36,001 nucleotides of DNA from Klenkia terrae (GTDB taxonomy: Bacteria; Actinomycetota; Actinomycetes; Mycobacteriales; Geodermatophilaceae): positions 3,565,510 to 3,601,510 of the forward strand of contig NZ_UEXK01000004.1 in assembly GCF_900491935.1 (NCBI RefSeq), read 5' to 3'. Each line of letters starts with the position of its first letter. Position 1 is the stretch's first letter. A program made the translations under genes and the position numbers. The notes under the pieces are model-generated. The model searched no databases, had not been told where the DNA came from, and worked only from the letters and a program-made list of their open reading frames with translations. Shown piece after piece: positions 16,562-23,893 of the stretch.

Positions 16562-17059
16562 GTGGTGGTCGGCCGCATCGGCCGGCCCCACGGTGTCCGT
16601 GGTGAGGTGACCGTCGAGGTGCGCACGGACGACCCCGACCGCCGCTTCACCGCCGGCGCGGTGCTGGCCACCGAGCCGGCCGAGCGCGGCCCGCTCACTG
16701 TCGAGTCGGTCAAATGGCACTCGGGCACGCTCCTGCTGCGGATCGCCGGGGTCGAGGACCGGCAGGCCGCCGAGGCCATCCGCAACACGATGCTCGTGGT
16801 CGAGGTCGCCGACCTCCCCGAGCTCGACGACGACTCGTTCTACGACCACCAGCTCGTCGGGCTCACCGTCCAGCTGGTCGACGGCACCGTGGTGGGCACC
16901 GTGTCCGGGGTCCGGCACGACGCCGCCGAGCTGCTCGTCGTCCGCCGCCCCGGCACCCACGACCTGCTGGTGCCGTTCGTGACCGCGATCGTGCCGACCG
17001 TCGACCTGGCCGCCGGCCACCTGGTCCTGACCCCGCCCGAGGGGCTGCTGGAGCTGTGA
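16562..17059 (+). CDS. rimM: ribosome maturation factor RimM
   Basis: A 165-residue 16S rRNA processing protein that binds S19 and assists 30S head maturation. It begins VVVGRIGRPHGVRGEVTVEV (the family-defining N-terminal barrel) and carries the PRC-barrel half from about residue 90 (DSFYDHQLVGLTVQ) to VPFVTAIVPTVD, closing PPEGLLEL. GTG 16562 is used, with a neighbouring GTG at 16565. A CTG at 16520 could extend it by 14 residues (STTPHPQDSSPDT) and cannot be excluded, since the Shine-Dalgarno is weak (AGGA). The stop overlaps the trmD start in GTGA. Confidence 0.95.
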   Translation: MVVGRIGRPHGVRGEVTVEVRTDDPDRRFTAGAVLATEPAERGPLTVESVKWHSGTLLLRIAGVEDRQAAEAIRNTMLVVEVADLPELDDDSFYDHQLVGLTVQLVDGTVVGTVSGVRHDAAELLVVRRPGTHDLLVPFVTAIVPTVDLAAGHLVLTPPEGLLEL

Positions 17060-17781
17060 GGATCGACGTCCTCACGATCTTCCCGGAGTACCTCGCCCCG
17101 CTCGGCCAGGCGCTGCTGGGCAAGGCCGCGGCCAAGGGCCTGGTCGAGATCGGCGTGCACGACCTGCGCCGGTGGACCGACGACGTGCACCGCACCGTCG
17201 ACGACAGCCCCTACGGCGGTGGCCCCGGGATGGTCATGCGCCCCGAGCCGTGGGGCCGCGCGCTGGCCGAGGTCCGCCCGCCCGGCACCCGGCTGGTCGT
17301 GCCCACCCCTGCGGGCCGGCCGTTCACCCAGGCCGTCGCCGCGCAGTGGGCCACCGAGCCCGGCCTGGTGTTCGCCTGCGGCCGCTACGAGGGCATCGAC
17401 CAGCGGGTCGCCGACGCCGCGGCCGCCGCCGGCCCGGTGTCCGAGGTCAGCATCGGTGACTACGTGCTGGCCGGTGGGGAGTCCGCCGTCCTGGTGATGG
17501 TCGAGGCGGTCACCCGGCTGCTGCCCGGCGTGGTCGGAAACGCCGAGTCCGTGGAGTTCGACTCGCACGCCGACGGCCTGCTGGAGGGCCCGTCCTACAC
17601 CCGACCGGCCGTCTGGGAGGGGCACGCAGTGCCCCCGGTGCTGCTGTCCGGCGACCACGCGGCCATCGCCCGCTGGCGGCGGGCCGAGTCGATCCGGCGC
17701 ACCGCCGACCGCCGTCCCGACCTGCTGGCCGGGGTGGAGCTGACCGCGGCCGACCGCGCCGCGCTGGACGCCGACGCGTGA
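17056..17781 (+). CDS. trmD: tRNA (guanine-37-N1)-methyltransferase TrmD
   Basis: A 241-residue SPOUT methyltransferase that makes m1G37 and prevents frameshifting. Visible are VRIDVLTIFPEY at the start, DDSPYGGGPGMVM, FACGRYEGIDQRV, the trefoil-knot SIGDYVLAGGE, and NAESVEFDSHADGLLEGPSYTRP. The length is close to the usual 240-250. The GTG start at 17056 overlaps the rimM stop by four bases. The stop in turn overlaps the Nudix start by four bases. The frame extends upstream inside rimM but without family similarity. It is fourth gene of the rpsP operon. Confidence 0.97.
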   Translation: MRIDVLTIFPEYLAPLGQALLGKAAAKGLVEIGVHDLRRWTDDVHRTVDDSPYGGGPGMVMRPEPWGRALAEVRPPGTRLVVPTPAGRPFTQAVAAQWATEPGLVFACGRYEGIDQRVADAAAAAGPVSEVSIGDYVLAGGESAVLVMVEAVTRLLPGVVGNAESVEFDSHADGLLEGPSYTRPAVWEGHAVPPVLLSGDHAAIARWRRAESIRRTADRRPDLLAGVELTAADRAALDADA

Positions 17782-18272
17782 GCTGGGTCCGGCCCACCGC
17801 CCGCGTGCTGGTGCTGTCGCCGGAGGGCCGGGTGCTGCTGCTGGGGGCCCGGCTGACCGGTCCGGACGCCGTCCCCGGGGACGTCCTGTTCTGGTACACC
17901 CCCGGCGGCGGCGTCGAGGACGGCGAGACGCTGCGGGCGGCCGCCGCCCGGGAGCTGGCCGAGGAGGTCGGGCTGGTCGTCGCGCCCGAGGACCTGGAGG
18001 GCCCGGTGTGGCTGCGCCGGCACCTGGGCCGGTTCGGCGATGAGGAGATCGACAGCCGCGAGACCTTTTTCGTCCTGCGCGGCGTCGAGCACGTGGTGCA
18101 GGTCGGGGCCCGCACGGAGCTCGAGGTGCTGGCCGACGAGCCGCACCGCTGGTGGAGCCGGGACGAGGTGTCCGCGTCGGGGGAGGCGTTCGCCCCCGGA
18201 GACCTCGCCGACCTGCTCCCCGGCCTGGTGGTCGGGCCCTGGACCGGCCCGCCGCGGGTGGTCGAGGGCTGA
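17778..18272 (+). CDS. Nudix hydrolase
   Basis: A 164-residue Nudix-fold pyrophosphohydrolase. The Nudix box GGGVEDGETLRAAAARELAEEVG (Gx5Ex7REUxEExGU) spans about residues 45-67 with all catalytic glutamates. The substrate, some nucleoside diphosphate linked to X, is not readable. The GTG overlaps the trmD stop by four bases, implying translational coupling, so it is a lineage addition to the rpsP-trmD operon. A stable hairpin follows at 18280. Confidence 0.88.
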   Translation: MSWVRPTARVLVLSPEGRVLLLGARLTGPDAVPGDVLFWYTPGGGVEDGETLRAAAARELAEEVGLVVAPEDLEGPVWLRRHLGRFGDEEIDSRETFFVLRGVEHVVQVGARTELEVLADEPHRWWSRDEVSASGEAFAPGDLADLLPGLVVGPWTGPPRVVEG

Positions 18273-18279
18273 GATCACA

Positions 18280-18300
18280 GGCCCCCGGCACCCGGGGGCC
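18280..18300 (+). terminator. GC-rich hairpin after the rpsP-Nudix operon
   Basis: GGCCCCCGG and CCGGGGGCC pair perfectly (9 bp) around a CAC loop, 8 bases after the Nudix stop. There is no T-run, as is usual in high-GC Actinobacteria. It separates the operon from the rplS promoter. Confidence 0.7.
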
Positions 18301-18311
18301 GGCAGGTGTGG

Positions 18312-18317
18312 CAGGAT
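18312..18317 (+). promoter_or_regulatory. candidate -10 of rplS
   Basis: CAGGAT within TGTGGCAGGATAGG, 117 bases upstream of rplS, matching the form seen ahead of pyrH (GCGGCAGGATCG). It implies a leader of about 110 bases for rplS. No -35 was identified. Confidence 0.45.
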
Positions 18318-18434
18318 AGGACGCTGCTGCTGCCGCTCTGCATCGAGCGCGGTTCCCCGGATCAGACGCCGAGGCCGCTGCGCGCCCGGCAGGCAGCCCG
18401 GATACAGACACCGCTAGGACTGAGGACTGCTGCG

Positions 18435-18800
18435 ATGAACACCCTGGACGCCCTCGACGCCGAGTCGCTGCGCGACGACATCCCCGACTTCCGCCCCGGG
18501 GACACCGTGAAGGTGCACGTGCGGGTCATCGAGGGCACCCGCTCGCGCATCCAGGTGTTCCAGGGCGTCATCCTGCGTCGCCAGGGCGGCGGGATCCGCG
18601 AGACCTTCACCGTCCGCAAGGTCAGCTTCGGCGTCGGCGTGGAGCGCACCTTCCCGGTGCACACCCCGGTCGTCGAGCAGATCGAGGTGCTGACCCGCGG
18701 TGACGTCCGCCGGGCCAAGCTGTACTACCTCCGCGACCTGCGCGGCAAGGCCGCCAAGATCAAGGAGAAGCGCGAGGTCCGCGAGGCCGTCGCCCGCTGA
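18435..18800 (+). CDS. rplS: 50S ribosomal protein L19
   Basis: A 121-residue L19, at the interface of the subunits. It shows [71 protein letters not shown] and [21 protein letters not shown]. The ATG at 18435 is the family start; the frame extends upstream into leader without similarity. It is transcribed from its own promoter after the hairpin at 18280, and is followed by a very strong terminator. Confidence 0.97.
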   Translation: MNTLDALDAESLRDDIPDFRPGDTVKVHVRVIEGTRSRIQVFQGVILRRQGGGIRETFTVRKVSFGVGVERTFPVHTPVVEQIEVLTRGDVRRAKLYYLRDLRGKAAKIKEKREVREAVAR

Positions 18801-18833
18801 CCCTGCGCCACCCGCACCACCCCAGCACCACCC

Positions 18834-18870
18834 AGGACGGCCCGGCTGCGACACGCAGCCGGGCCGTCCT
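18834..18870 (+). terminator. strong terminator after rplS
   Basis: A perfect 17-bp stem (18834-18850 with 18854-18870) closes on a three-base ACA loop, 34 bases after the rplS stop. It is GC-rich with no long T-run. It isolates lepB from rplS. Confidence 0.85.
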
Positions 18871-18915
18871 GCGTCCCGGGGGGCTCGTCGGCGGCGGACC
18901 GTACGCTGACCGGCG

Positions 18916-19821
18916 ATGAGCACCGACCGGGCACGCGGCCCCGCCGACGACGACAGCGCCGGCCACCGCGCCGAGGGTGCCCGCGCCGAGGTGCCGGTCG
19001 GGCGGTTCTCCCGCCGCGCCCGCCGCCGCGACCGCGAGGAGCAGAAGAAGGGGTCGCTGCTCAAGGAGCTGCCGATCCTGCTGGTCGTCGCGTTCGTGCT
19101 GGCCCTGCTGGTCAAGACCTTCCTCGTGCAGGCCTTCTTCATCCCCTCGGGGTCGATGGAGACCACGCTGCACGGCTGCACCGGCTGCACGGGGGACCGG
19201 GTGCTGGTCACCAAGCCGCCCTACTGGTTCTCCGACCCGCAGCCCGGCGACATCGTCGTCTTCCAGGGCCCGGACACCTGGACGCCGGAGGTCGAGGTCG
19301 CCGAGCCCACCAACTGGTTCTCCTCGGCGGCGCTGTTCCTGGGCCGGGCGATCGGGGTGGCCCCGCCCAGCGAGGACGACTACGTCAAGCGGGTCATCGC
19401 CACCGGCGGCCAGACCGTGCTGTGCTGCGACGACCAGGGCCGCATCACCGTCGACGGCCAGCCGCTGGACGAGCCGTACATCTACCAGAACACCCCGCCG
19501 GAGTCCCGTCCGTTCGGACCGGTCACCGTGCCCGAGGGACGGCTCTGGGTGATGGGCGACCACCGGTCGGCGTCGGCGGACTCCCGCTCCCACGTCTCCG
19601 ACCAGTACTCCGGGACGATCGCCGTGGACGACGTGATCGGCAAGGCCTCGGTCATCGTCTGGCCGTTCAGCCGGTTCACCTTCCTGGACAGCCCGGACAT
19701 CCAGCCCCAGCAGGTCGAGGGTGCCGCGCCGCAGGCCGACGTGGTGGCCGTGGCCCCGGTCCTGCTCGGCCTGGCCGGTGCCGTGCCGGTCACCGCCTGG
19801 CGCCGTCGCCGGTACGGCTGA
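18916..19821 (+). CDS. lepB: signal peptidase I
   Basis: A 301-residue type I signal peptidase that cleaves signal peptides on the outer face of the membrane. A basic cytoplasmic N-terminus (RRARRRDREEQKKG) precedes one transmembrane helix (about residues 52-70, LPILLVVAFVLALLVKTFLV). Next are the catalytic Ser80 in IPSGSM, Lys158 in YVKRVIATGG, and the MGDHRSASADSR box. Unlike short LepB it has a Cys-rich insert (HGCTGCTGD) and a hydrophobic C-terminal segment (VVAVAPVLLGLAG) with basic end, probably a second membrane anchor. It lies between rplS and rnhB as in other Actinobacteria, although a LuxR regulator now separates lepB from rnhB. Confidence 0.95.
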   Translation: MSTDRARGPADDDSAGHRAEGARAEVPVGRFSRRARRRDREEQKKGSLLKELPILLVVAFVLALLVKTFLVQAFFIPSGSMETTLHGCTGCTGDRVLVTKPPYWFSDPQPGDIVVFQGPDTWTPEVEVAEPTNWFSSAALFLGRAIGVAPPSEDDYVKRVIATGGQTVLCCDDQGRITVDGQPLDEPYIYQNTPPESRPFGPVTVPEGRLWVMGDHRSASADSRSHVSDQYSGTIAVDDVIGKASVIVWPFSRFTFLDSPDIQPQQVEGAAPQADVVAVAPVLLGLAGAVPVTAWRRRRYG

Positions 19822-19958
19822 TCCGCGACTCCATTCGGGAATGGCATTGCGTGTTTCTGGTGGTGTTCGAGAAAAATCATCAGAAAGTGTTCAAGCACCC
19901 CGTGGGGTGAGTCGATGAACTCATTGTCAGTTATCGCTCTCGAAACGGAGAAATCGCA
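19822..19958 (+). promoter_or_regulatory. AT-rich regulatory region upstream of the LuxR-type regulator
   Basis: This 137-base gap is visibly AT-richer than everything around it. It contains three inverted repeats: CCATTC-GG-GAATGG, CACCCC-GT-GGGGTG (19896-19909) and TGAGT-N6-ACTCA (19908-19923), the last two overlapping by two bases. A TTGTCA hexamer lies at 19924-19929. These are candidate operator and promoter elements; none matches a box I can name with confidence. Confidence 0.5.
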
Positions 19959-20687
19959 ATGTCCAGCACCCCGGCCGGAACGACCCGCGGCGTCACCCGC
20001 GTGCTGCTGCTCGCCGACGCCCCGGTCCTGCGCCGCGGCCTGGTCAGCATGATCAACGAGACCGCCGGCATGCAGGCCGTCGGCGTCCCCGGCGAGGTCC
20101 GCCGCGCGCTCACCCTGGTCGAGTCCGCCCGCCCCGACGCCGTCGTCGTCGAGCTGGGTGCCGGCCGCGCCGCCACCCTGAACGTCTGCCGCGACCTGCG
20201 CCGCCGCTACCCCCGCGTCGCCATCGTCGCCCTGGCCACCTCCGAGGACCCGGCCGTGGTGAACGAGGCCCTGGCCGCCGGCATCCGCGGCTACCTGCTG
20301 ATGAACACCTCGCCCACGCTGCTGGGCTGGTCCGTGCTGGCCGCCCGCGCCGGGCGCACCGTCGTCGACCCCCAGATCCGTCGGGTGGAGCCCAGCGAGG
20401 TGCCCGCCGCCAAGGAGCTCACCCCCTCCGTGCCGCTGACCCGGCGCGAGTCCGATGTCCTCGACGAGCTCATCCAGGGCCAGAGCAACCGCGCCATCGG
20501 CCGGAACCTGTTCATCAGCGAGGACACCGTCAAGAGCCACGTCAAGGCCATCTTGCGCAAGCTGGGTGCCCGCGACCGGGCGCACGCCGTCTCGCTGGTG
20601 CTCTCGGCCCGCAACGGCAGCACCTGCACCTGCTCGCACGGCCACACCGCCGAGGCCCCCGCCGACGTCGAGGCCGCCGCGGTCTGA
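19959..20687 (+). CDS. LuxR-family regulator with degenerate receiver domain
   Basis: A 242-residue NarL/FixJ-shaped regulator. The N-terminal receiver-like domain (1-130) lacks key residues: against NarL, the acidic pair is Ala19-Asp20, the phospho-acceptor Asp is Glu65 (VVVEL), and the conserved Lys is Met115 (YLLMN). Phosphorylation-independent action is inferred. The C-terminal LuxR HTH (about 160-212, LTRRESDVLDEL..SEDTVKSHVKAILRKL) is intact, so DNA binding is expected. A tail motif, Cys223-x-Cys-x-His-x-His229, could bind metal. The ATG at 19959 has GGAG eight bases upstream. No sensor kinase is nearby. It interrupts the usual lepB-rnhB neighbourhood. Confidence 0.88.
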   Translation: MSSTPAGTTRGVTRVLLLADAPVLRRGLVSMINETAGMQAVGVPGEVRRALTLVESARPDAVVVELGAGRAATLNVCRDLRRRYPRVAIVALATSEDPAVVNEALAAGIRGYLLMNTSPTLLGWSVLAARAGRTVVDPQIRRVEPSEVPAAKELTPSVPLTRRESDVLDELIQGQSNRAIGRNLFISEDTVKSHVKAILRKLGARDRAHAVSLVLSARNGSTCTCSHGHTAEAPADVEAAAV

Positions 20688-20823
20688 CCCCCCGACCCGT
20701 GCGGTCGGGGTGTCCGCCTCCTCGGCGCCCCGGCCGCACTCCCACCCTCCGACCCCCGGGCCGGTCCCCGTCGCCCGGGGGCCGGCCCGTGACCCGTCCC
20801 GGGCGTCGTAGGGTCGGGAGGCG

Positions 20824-21567
20824 ATGTCTGCTCCCGCCCGCCGTGCCGACGCCCGGCCCGACGCCCTCTGGTCCATGGAGGGCTCCCTGCGCCGCCGCGG
20901 GTTCGCCGCCGTCGCCGGCGCGGACGAGGCCGGGCGCGGTGCCTGCGCCGGACCGCTGGTGGCCGCGGCGTGCATCCTCCCGGCCGGACGACGGGGCCGG
21001 GTGCCCGGCCTGGCCGACTCCAAGCTGCTCACCGCCGCCGCCCGCGAACGCGTCTACGCCGAGGTCGTCGACCGCGCCCTGGCCTGGTCGGTGGTCGTCG
21101 TCGACGTCCCCGAGCTCGACGAGCGCGGCATGCACGTCACCAACATCGAGGCCCTGCGCCGCGCGGTGGGCACGCTGGCGGTCACGCCGGACTACGTGCT
21201 CACCGACGGCTTCCCGGTGCCCGGGCTCGCCCAGCCAGGCCTGGCGGTGTGGAAGGGCGACCGGGTCGCAGCCTGCGTCGCGGCGGCGTCCGTGCTGGCC
21301 AAGGTCACCCGGGACGCGATGATGGTCGACCTGCACGGCCGGTTCCCGCACTACGAGTTCGACGTGCACAAGGGCTACATCACCGACCTGCACACCGCCG
21401 CGCTGGACCGGTTCGGCCCCTGCCCGGAGCACCGGCACCGGTTCGTCAACGTGGCCCGGGCCCGCGACGCGCACGCCGCGCGGACCGCCCCCGGGACCGC
21501 GCGCGGCCCGATGGACGATGATGGCCGCGTGCACCAGTCCCCGACGCCCGTGGAGAACTCGCGATGA
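20824..21567 (+). CDS. rnhB: ribonuclease HII
   Basis: A 247-residue RNase HII that removes ribonucleotides from DNA and RNA of RNA-DNA hybrids. The catalytic DEAG block is Asp34-Glu35 in GADEAGRG, with LADSKLL, VLTDGF and the metal-binding VAAASVLAKVTRD following, then HYEFDVHKGYITDLHTAAL. A non-conserved C-terminal tail of about 40 residues follows. ATG 20824 follows a GGGAGG spaced only three bases, so initiation may be modest. The stop overlaps the ATG of DUF2469 (ATGA), the usual coupling in Actinobacteria. Confidence 0.96.
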   Translation: MSAPARRADARPDALWSMEGSLRRRGFAAVAGADEAGRGACAGPLVAAACILPAGRRGRVPGLADSKLLTAAARERVYAEVVDRALAWSVVVVDVPELDERGMHVTNIEALRRAVGTLAVTPDYVLTDGFPVPGLAQPGLAVWKGDRVAACVAAASVLAKVTRDAMMVDLHGRFPHYEFDVHKGYITDLHTAALDRFGPCPEHRHRFVNVARARDAHAARTAPGTARGPMDDDGRVHQSPTPVENSR

Positions 21568-21884
21568 GCACCGAGGACCTCGAGAAGTACGAGACCGAGA
21601 TGGAGCTGCAGCTCTACCGGGAGTACAAGGACATCGTCCGGCAGTTCTCCTACGTGGTGGAGACCGAGCGGCGGTTCTACCTGGCCAACTCGGTCGACCT
21701 GCAGGGGCGGGGGGGCGGCGGCGAGGGCTACTTCGAGCTGTAGCTGTCCGCCGCCTGGGGCTGGGGCATGTACCGACCGGCCCGGTTCGTCAAGAACGTG
21801 CGGGTCGTGACGTTCAAGGACGTCAACGTCGAGGAGCTGGACAAGCCCGACCTCGAGCTGCCGGAGAACCCGCGGATCACCTGA
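21564..21884 (+). pseudogene. DUF2469 protein gene with in-frame amber codon
   Basis: In one unbroken frame the sequence encodes the conserved actinobacterial DUF2469 protein (MSTEDLEKYETEMELQLYRE, then VVETERRFYLANSVDLQ, MYRPARFVKNVRVVTFKDVNVEEL), about 106 residues, but codon 60 is TAG (21741-21743). The family normally has a sense residue here (FEV/FELxLxDAWVWDMYRP); CAG to TAG is the simplest explanation. Flanking residues also differ (SAAWGWGMYRP, GRGGGGEG), clustered between 21705 and 21770. The function of DUF2469 is unknown. Either this is a true nonsense mutation, with possible restart at ATG 21768, or base-call errors in a G-rich tract. The gene overlaps rnhB by four bases. Confidence 0.8.
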
Positions 21885-21995
21885 TCCCCAGCACATCCGC
21901 GCCGGTCGTGCGCGCCGTCGTCCACATCCGGGGGCGCCGTCCACAGATCGGCGCCGGGCACCCCGCGGAGCACGTGTGCGCGGAACGGTGACGGG

Positions 21996-22376
21996 GTGCC
22001 CCCACCTCCCGCCCGTCCACCGCTCACCAGGTCCCAGCTCGGCGCCCTCGGCGAGGACATCGCCGTCCGGTACCTCACCGACCACGGCCTGCTCGTGCTG
22101 GACCGCAACTGGCGGCACGCCCGCGGGGAGCTCGACGTGGTGGCCCGCGAGGCCGACGCGCTGGTGTTCTGCGAGGTGAAGACCCGGCGCGGCACCGGCT
22201 ACGGCGTCCCGGCCGAGGCGGTCACGGCGGTCAAGCGCCGCCGGCTGCGGACGCTGTCCGGGTTGTGGCTGCAGGCGCACGAGGCGCACGCCGCGCAGCT
22301 GCGGTTCGACGTCGTCGCCGTGCTGGCCCTGCCCGGCCGCCCGGTCCAGGTCACCCACCACCGGGCAGCGTTCTGA
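21996..22376 (+). CDS. YraN family (UPF0102) putative nuclease-like protein
   Basis: A 126-residue protein with a restriction-endonuclease-like core: LGALGEDIAVRYL, then GELDVVAREADALVFCEVKTR. Candidate metal and catalytic residues are Asp47, Glu60 and Lys62 (the D...ExK pattern). The molecular role of YraN is not established; the position directly before comM and dprA is highly conserved and suggests a DNA-processing role. The GTG start at 21996 leaves a Pro-rich tail of about 9 residues. The stop overlaps the comM ATG (TGATG). The 111-base gap after DUF2469 shows nothing definite. Confidence 0.9.
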   Translation: MPPPPARPPLTRSQLGALGEDIAVRYLTDHGLLVLDRNWRHARGELDVVAREADALVFCEVKTRRGTGYGVPAEAVTAVKRRRLRTLSGLWLQAHEAHAAQLRFDVVAVLALPGRPVQVTHHRAAF

Positions 22377-23893
22377 TGCTGGCCCGCACCTGGTCGGTGG
22401 GTCTGGCCGGCGTCACCGGCACGCCCGTCGAGGTCGAGGTGGACAACGCGCAGGGCCTGCCGGGCATCGCCCTGGTCGGCCTGCCCGACGCCGTGGTCCG
22501 CCAGTCGCTGGACCGCGTCCGCGCGGCGCTGGGCAACGTCGGCCACGCCCTGCCGCAGCGCAAGTTCACGATCGGGCTGTCCCCGGCCTCGATGCCCAAG
22601 CAGGGCAGCGGGTTCGACATGGCCATCGCGGTCGGGCTGCTGGCCGCGTGCCAGGTGGTGCCGCGCACCGGGTTGGACGACCTGGTGTTCCTGGGCGAGC
22701 TCGGGCTCGACGGCTCGGTCCGCGCCGTGCGGGGCGTTCTCCCGGCCGTCCTGGCCGCCTCGCGGACCGGGCGCACCCGGGTGGTGGTGGCCCGGGCCAA
22801 CGCCGACGAGGCGTCCCTGGTGCCCGGGGTGGAGGTGCTGGCGGTCGGCGAGCTGGCCGAGGTCCTCGCCCACCTGGCCGGCCGGGTCCGGGTGGCGCCG
22901 CACCGGCGCCGTCCCCGTGGCCCGCCCGCGCCGGGGCCCGCCCTGTCCGACGTGGTCGGTCAGGCCACCGGCCGCCGGGCACTGGAGGTGGCCGCGGCGG
23001 GCGGGCACCACCTGTTCCTGTCCGGTCCACCGGGTGCGGGCAAGACCATGCTCGCCGAGCGGCTGCCCGGATTGCTGCCGGCGCTGGCCGACGACCTGGC
23101 GACCGAGGTCACCGCGATCGCGTCGGTGGCCGGCACGCTGCCGCCCGGTGCACCGCTGATCACCCGGCCGCCGTTCGAGGCGCCGCACCACTCGGCGACC
23201 GCGGTCAGCCTGGTCGGCGGCGGCTCCGGGCAGATCCGGCCCGGCGCGCTGTCCCGGGCGCACGCCGGCGTCCTCTTCCTGGACGAGGCGCCCGAGTTCC
23301 CGCGGGCGGTGCTGGACACCCTCCGCCAGCCGCTCGAGCGGGGCACGGTGACCATCCACCGGGCGCACGGGTCGGCCACCTTCCCGTGCCGCTCCCAGCT
23401 CGTCCTGGCCGCCAACCCGTGCCCCTGCGCCTCCCCGGCCGGCGACGCGTCCTGCACCTGCGGCTCGGTCGAGCGCCGCCGGTACGCCGCGCGGCTGTCG
23501 GGCCCGCTGCTGGACCGGGTCGACCTCCGGGTGCAGTTGCCGCCGGTCACCCGGGCCGGCTGGCTGGACGGCCGCACCACGCCGGAGTCGACGGCCGCCG
23601 TCGCCACCCGGGTGGAGCAGGCCCGCGCCGCCGCGGCCGACCGGCTGGCCGGCACCGGCCTGCGGACGACGGCCGAGGTGCCCGGACGGCTGCTGCGCGA
23701 GAGGTGGCCGGTGCCGCGGGGTGCGCTGCAGCTGGCCGAGCGCGCCCTCGAGCGCGGCGCGCTGTCGGTGCGGGGGCTGGACCGGGTGATCCGGGTGTCC
23801 TGGACGATCGCCGACCTGGCCGGCCGGGCCGTCCCCGGGGCCGACGAGGTGGCCGAGGCCCTGGGGCTGCGGCTGACCGGGGCAGCGGCGTGA
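22376..23893 (+). CDS. comM: YifB/ComM-type Mg-chelatase-like AAA+ ATPase
   Basis: A 505-residue AAA+ helicase-like protein. The N-terminal fold is MLARTWSVGLAGV..VEVEVDNAQGLPG and SPASMPKQGSGFDMAIAVG. The chelatase-type ATPase has Walker A GPPGAGKTMLAERL (about residue 220), Walker B GVLFLDEAPEF and the sensor block LVLAANPCPC, followed by the C-terminal LDRVDLRVQLP and the winged end. In Vibrio, ComM is a branch-migration helicase for natural transformation. The function in Actinobacteria is inferred. The ATG overlaps the yraN stop, and the stop overlaps the dprA GTG by four bases, so yraN-comM-dprA is a tightly coupled unit. Confidence 0.94.
   Translation: MLARTWSVGLAGVTGTPVEVEVDNAQGLPGIALVGLPDAVVRQSLDRVRAALGNVGHALPQRKFTIGLSPASMPKQGSGFDMAIAVGLLAACQVVPRTGLDDLVFLGELGLDGSVRAVRGVLPAVLAASRTGRTRVVVARANADEASLVPGVEVLAVGELAEVLAHLAGRVRVAPHRRRPRGPPAPGPALSDVVGQATGRRALEVAAAGGHHLFLSGPPGAGKTMLAERLPGLLPALADDLATEVTAIASVAGTLPPGAPLITRPPFEAPHHSATAVSLVGGGSGQIRPGALSRAHAGVLFLDEAPEFPRAVLDTLRQPLERGTVTIHRAHGSATFPCRSQLVLAANPCPCASPAGDASCTCGSVERRRYAARLSGPLLDRVDLRVQLPPVTRAGWLDGRTTPESTAAVATRVEQARAAAADRLAGTGLRTTAEVPGRLLRERWPVPRGALQLAERALERGALSVRGLDRVIRVSWTIADLAGRAVPGADEVAEALGLRLTGAAA

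Noticed and set aside
21741-21743. Programmed recoding (pyrrolysine or selenocysteine) at the DUF2469 TAG
   Set aside because: No SECIS- or Pyl-type context, and the family has no special residue here; mutation or error is simpler.
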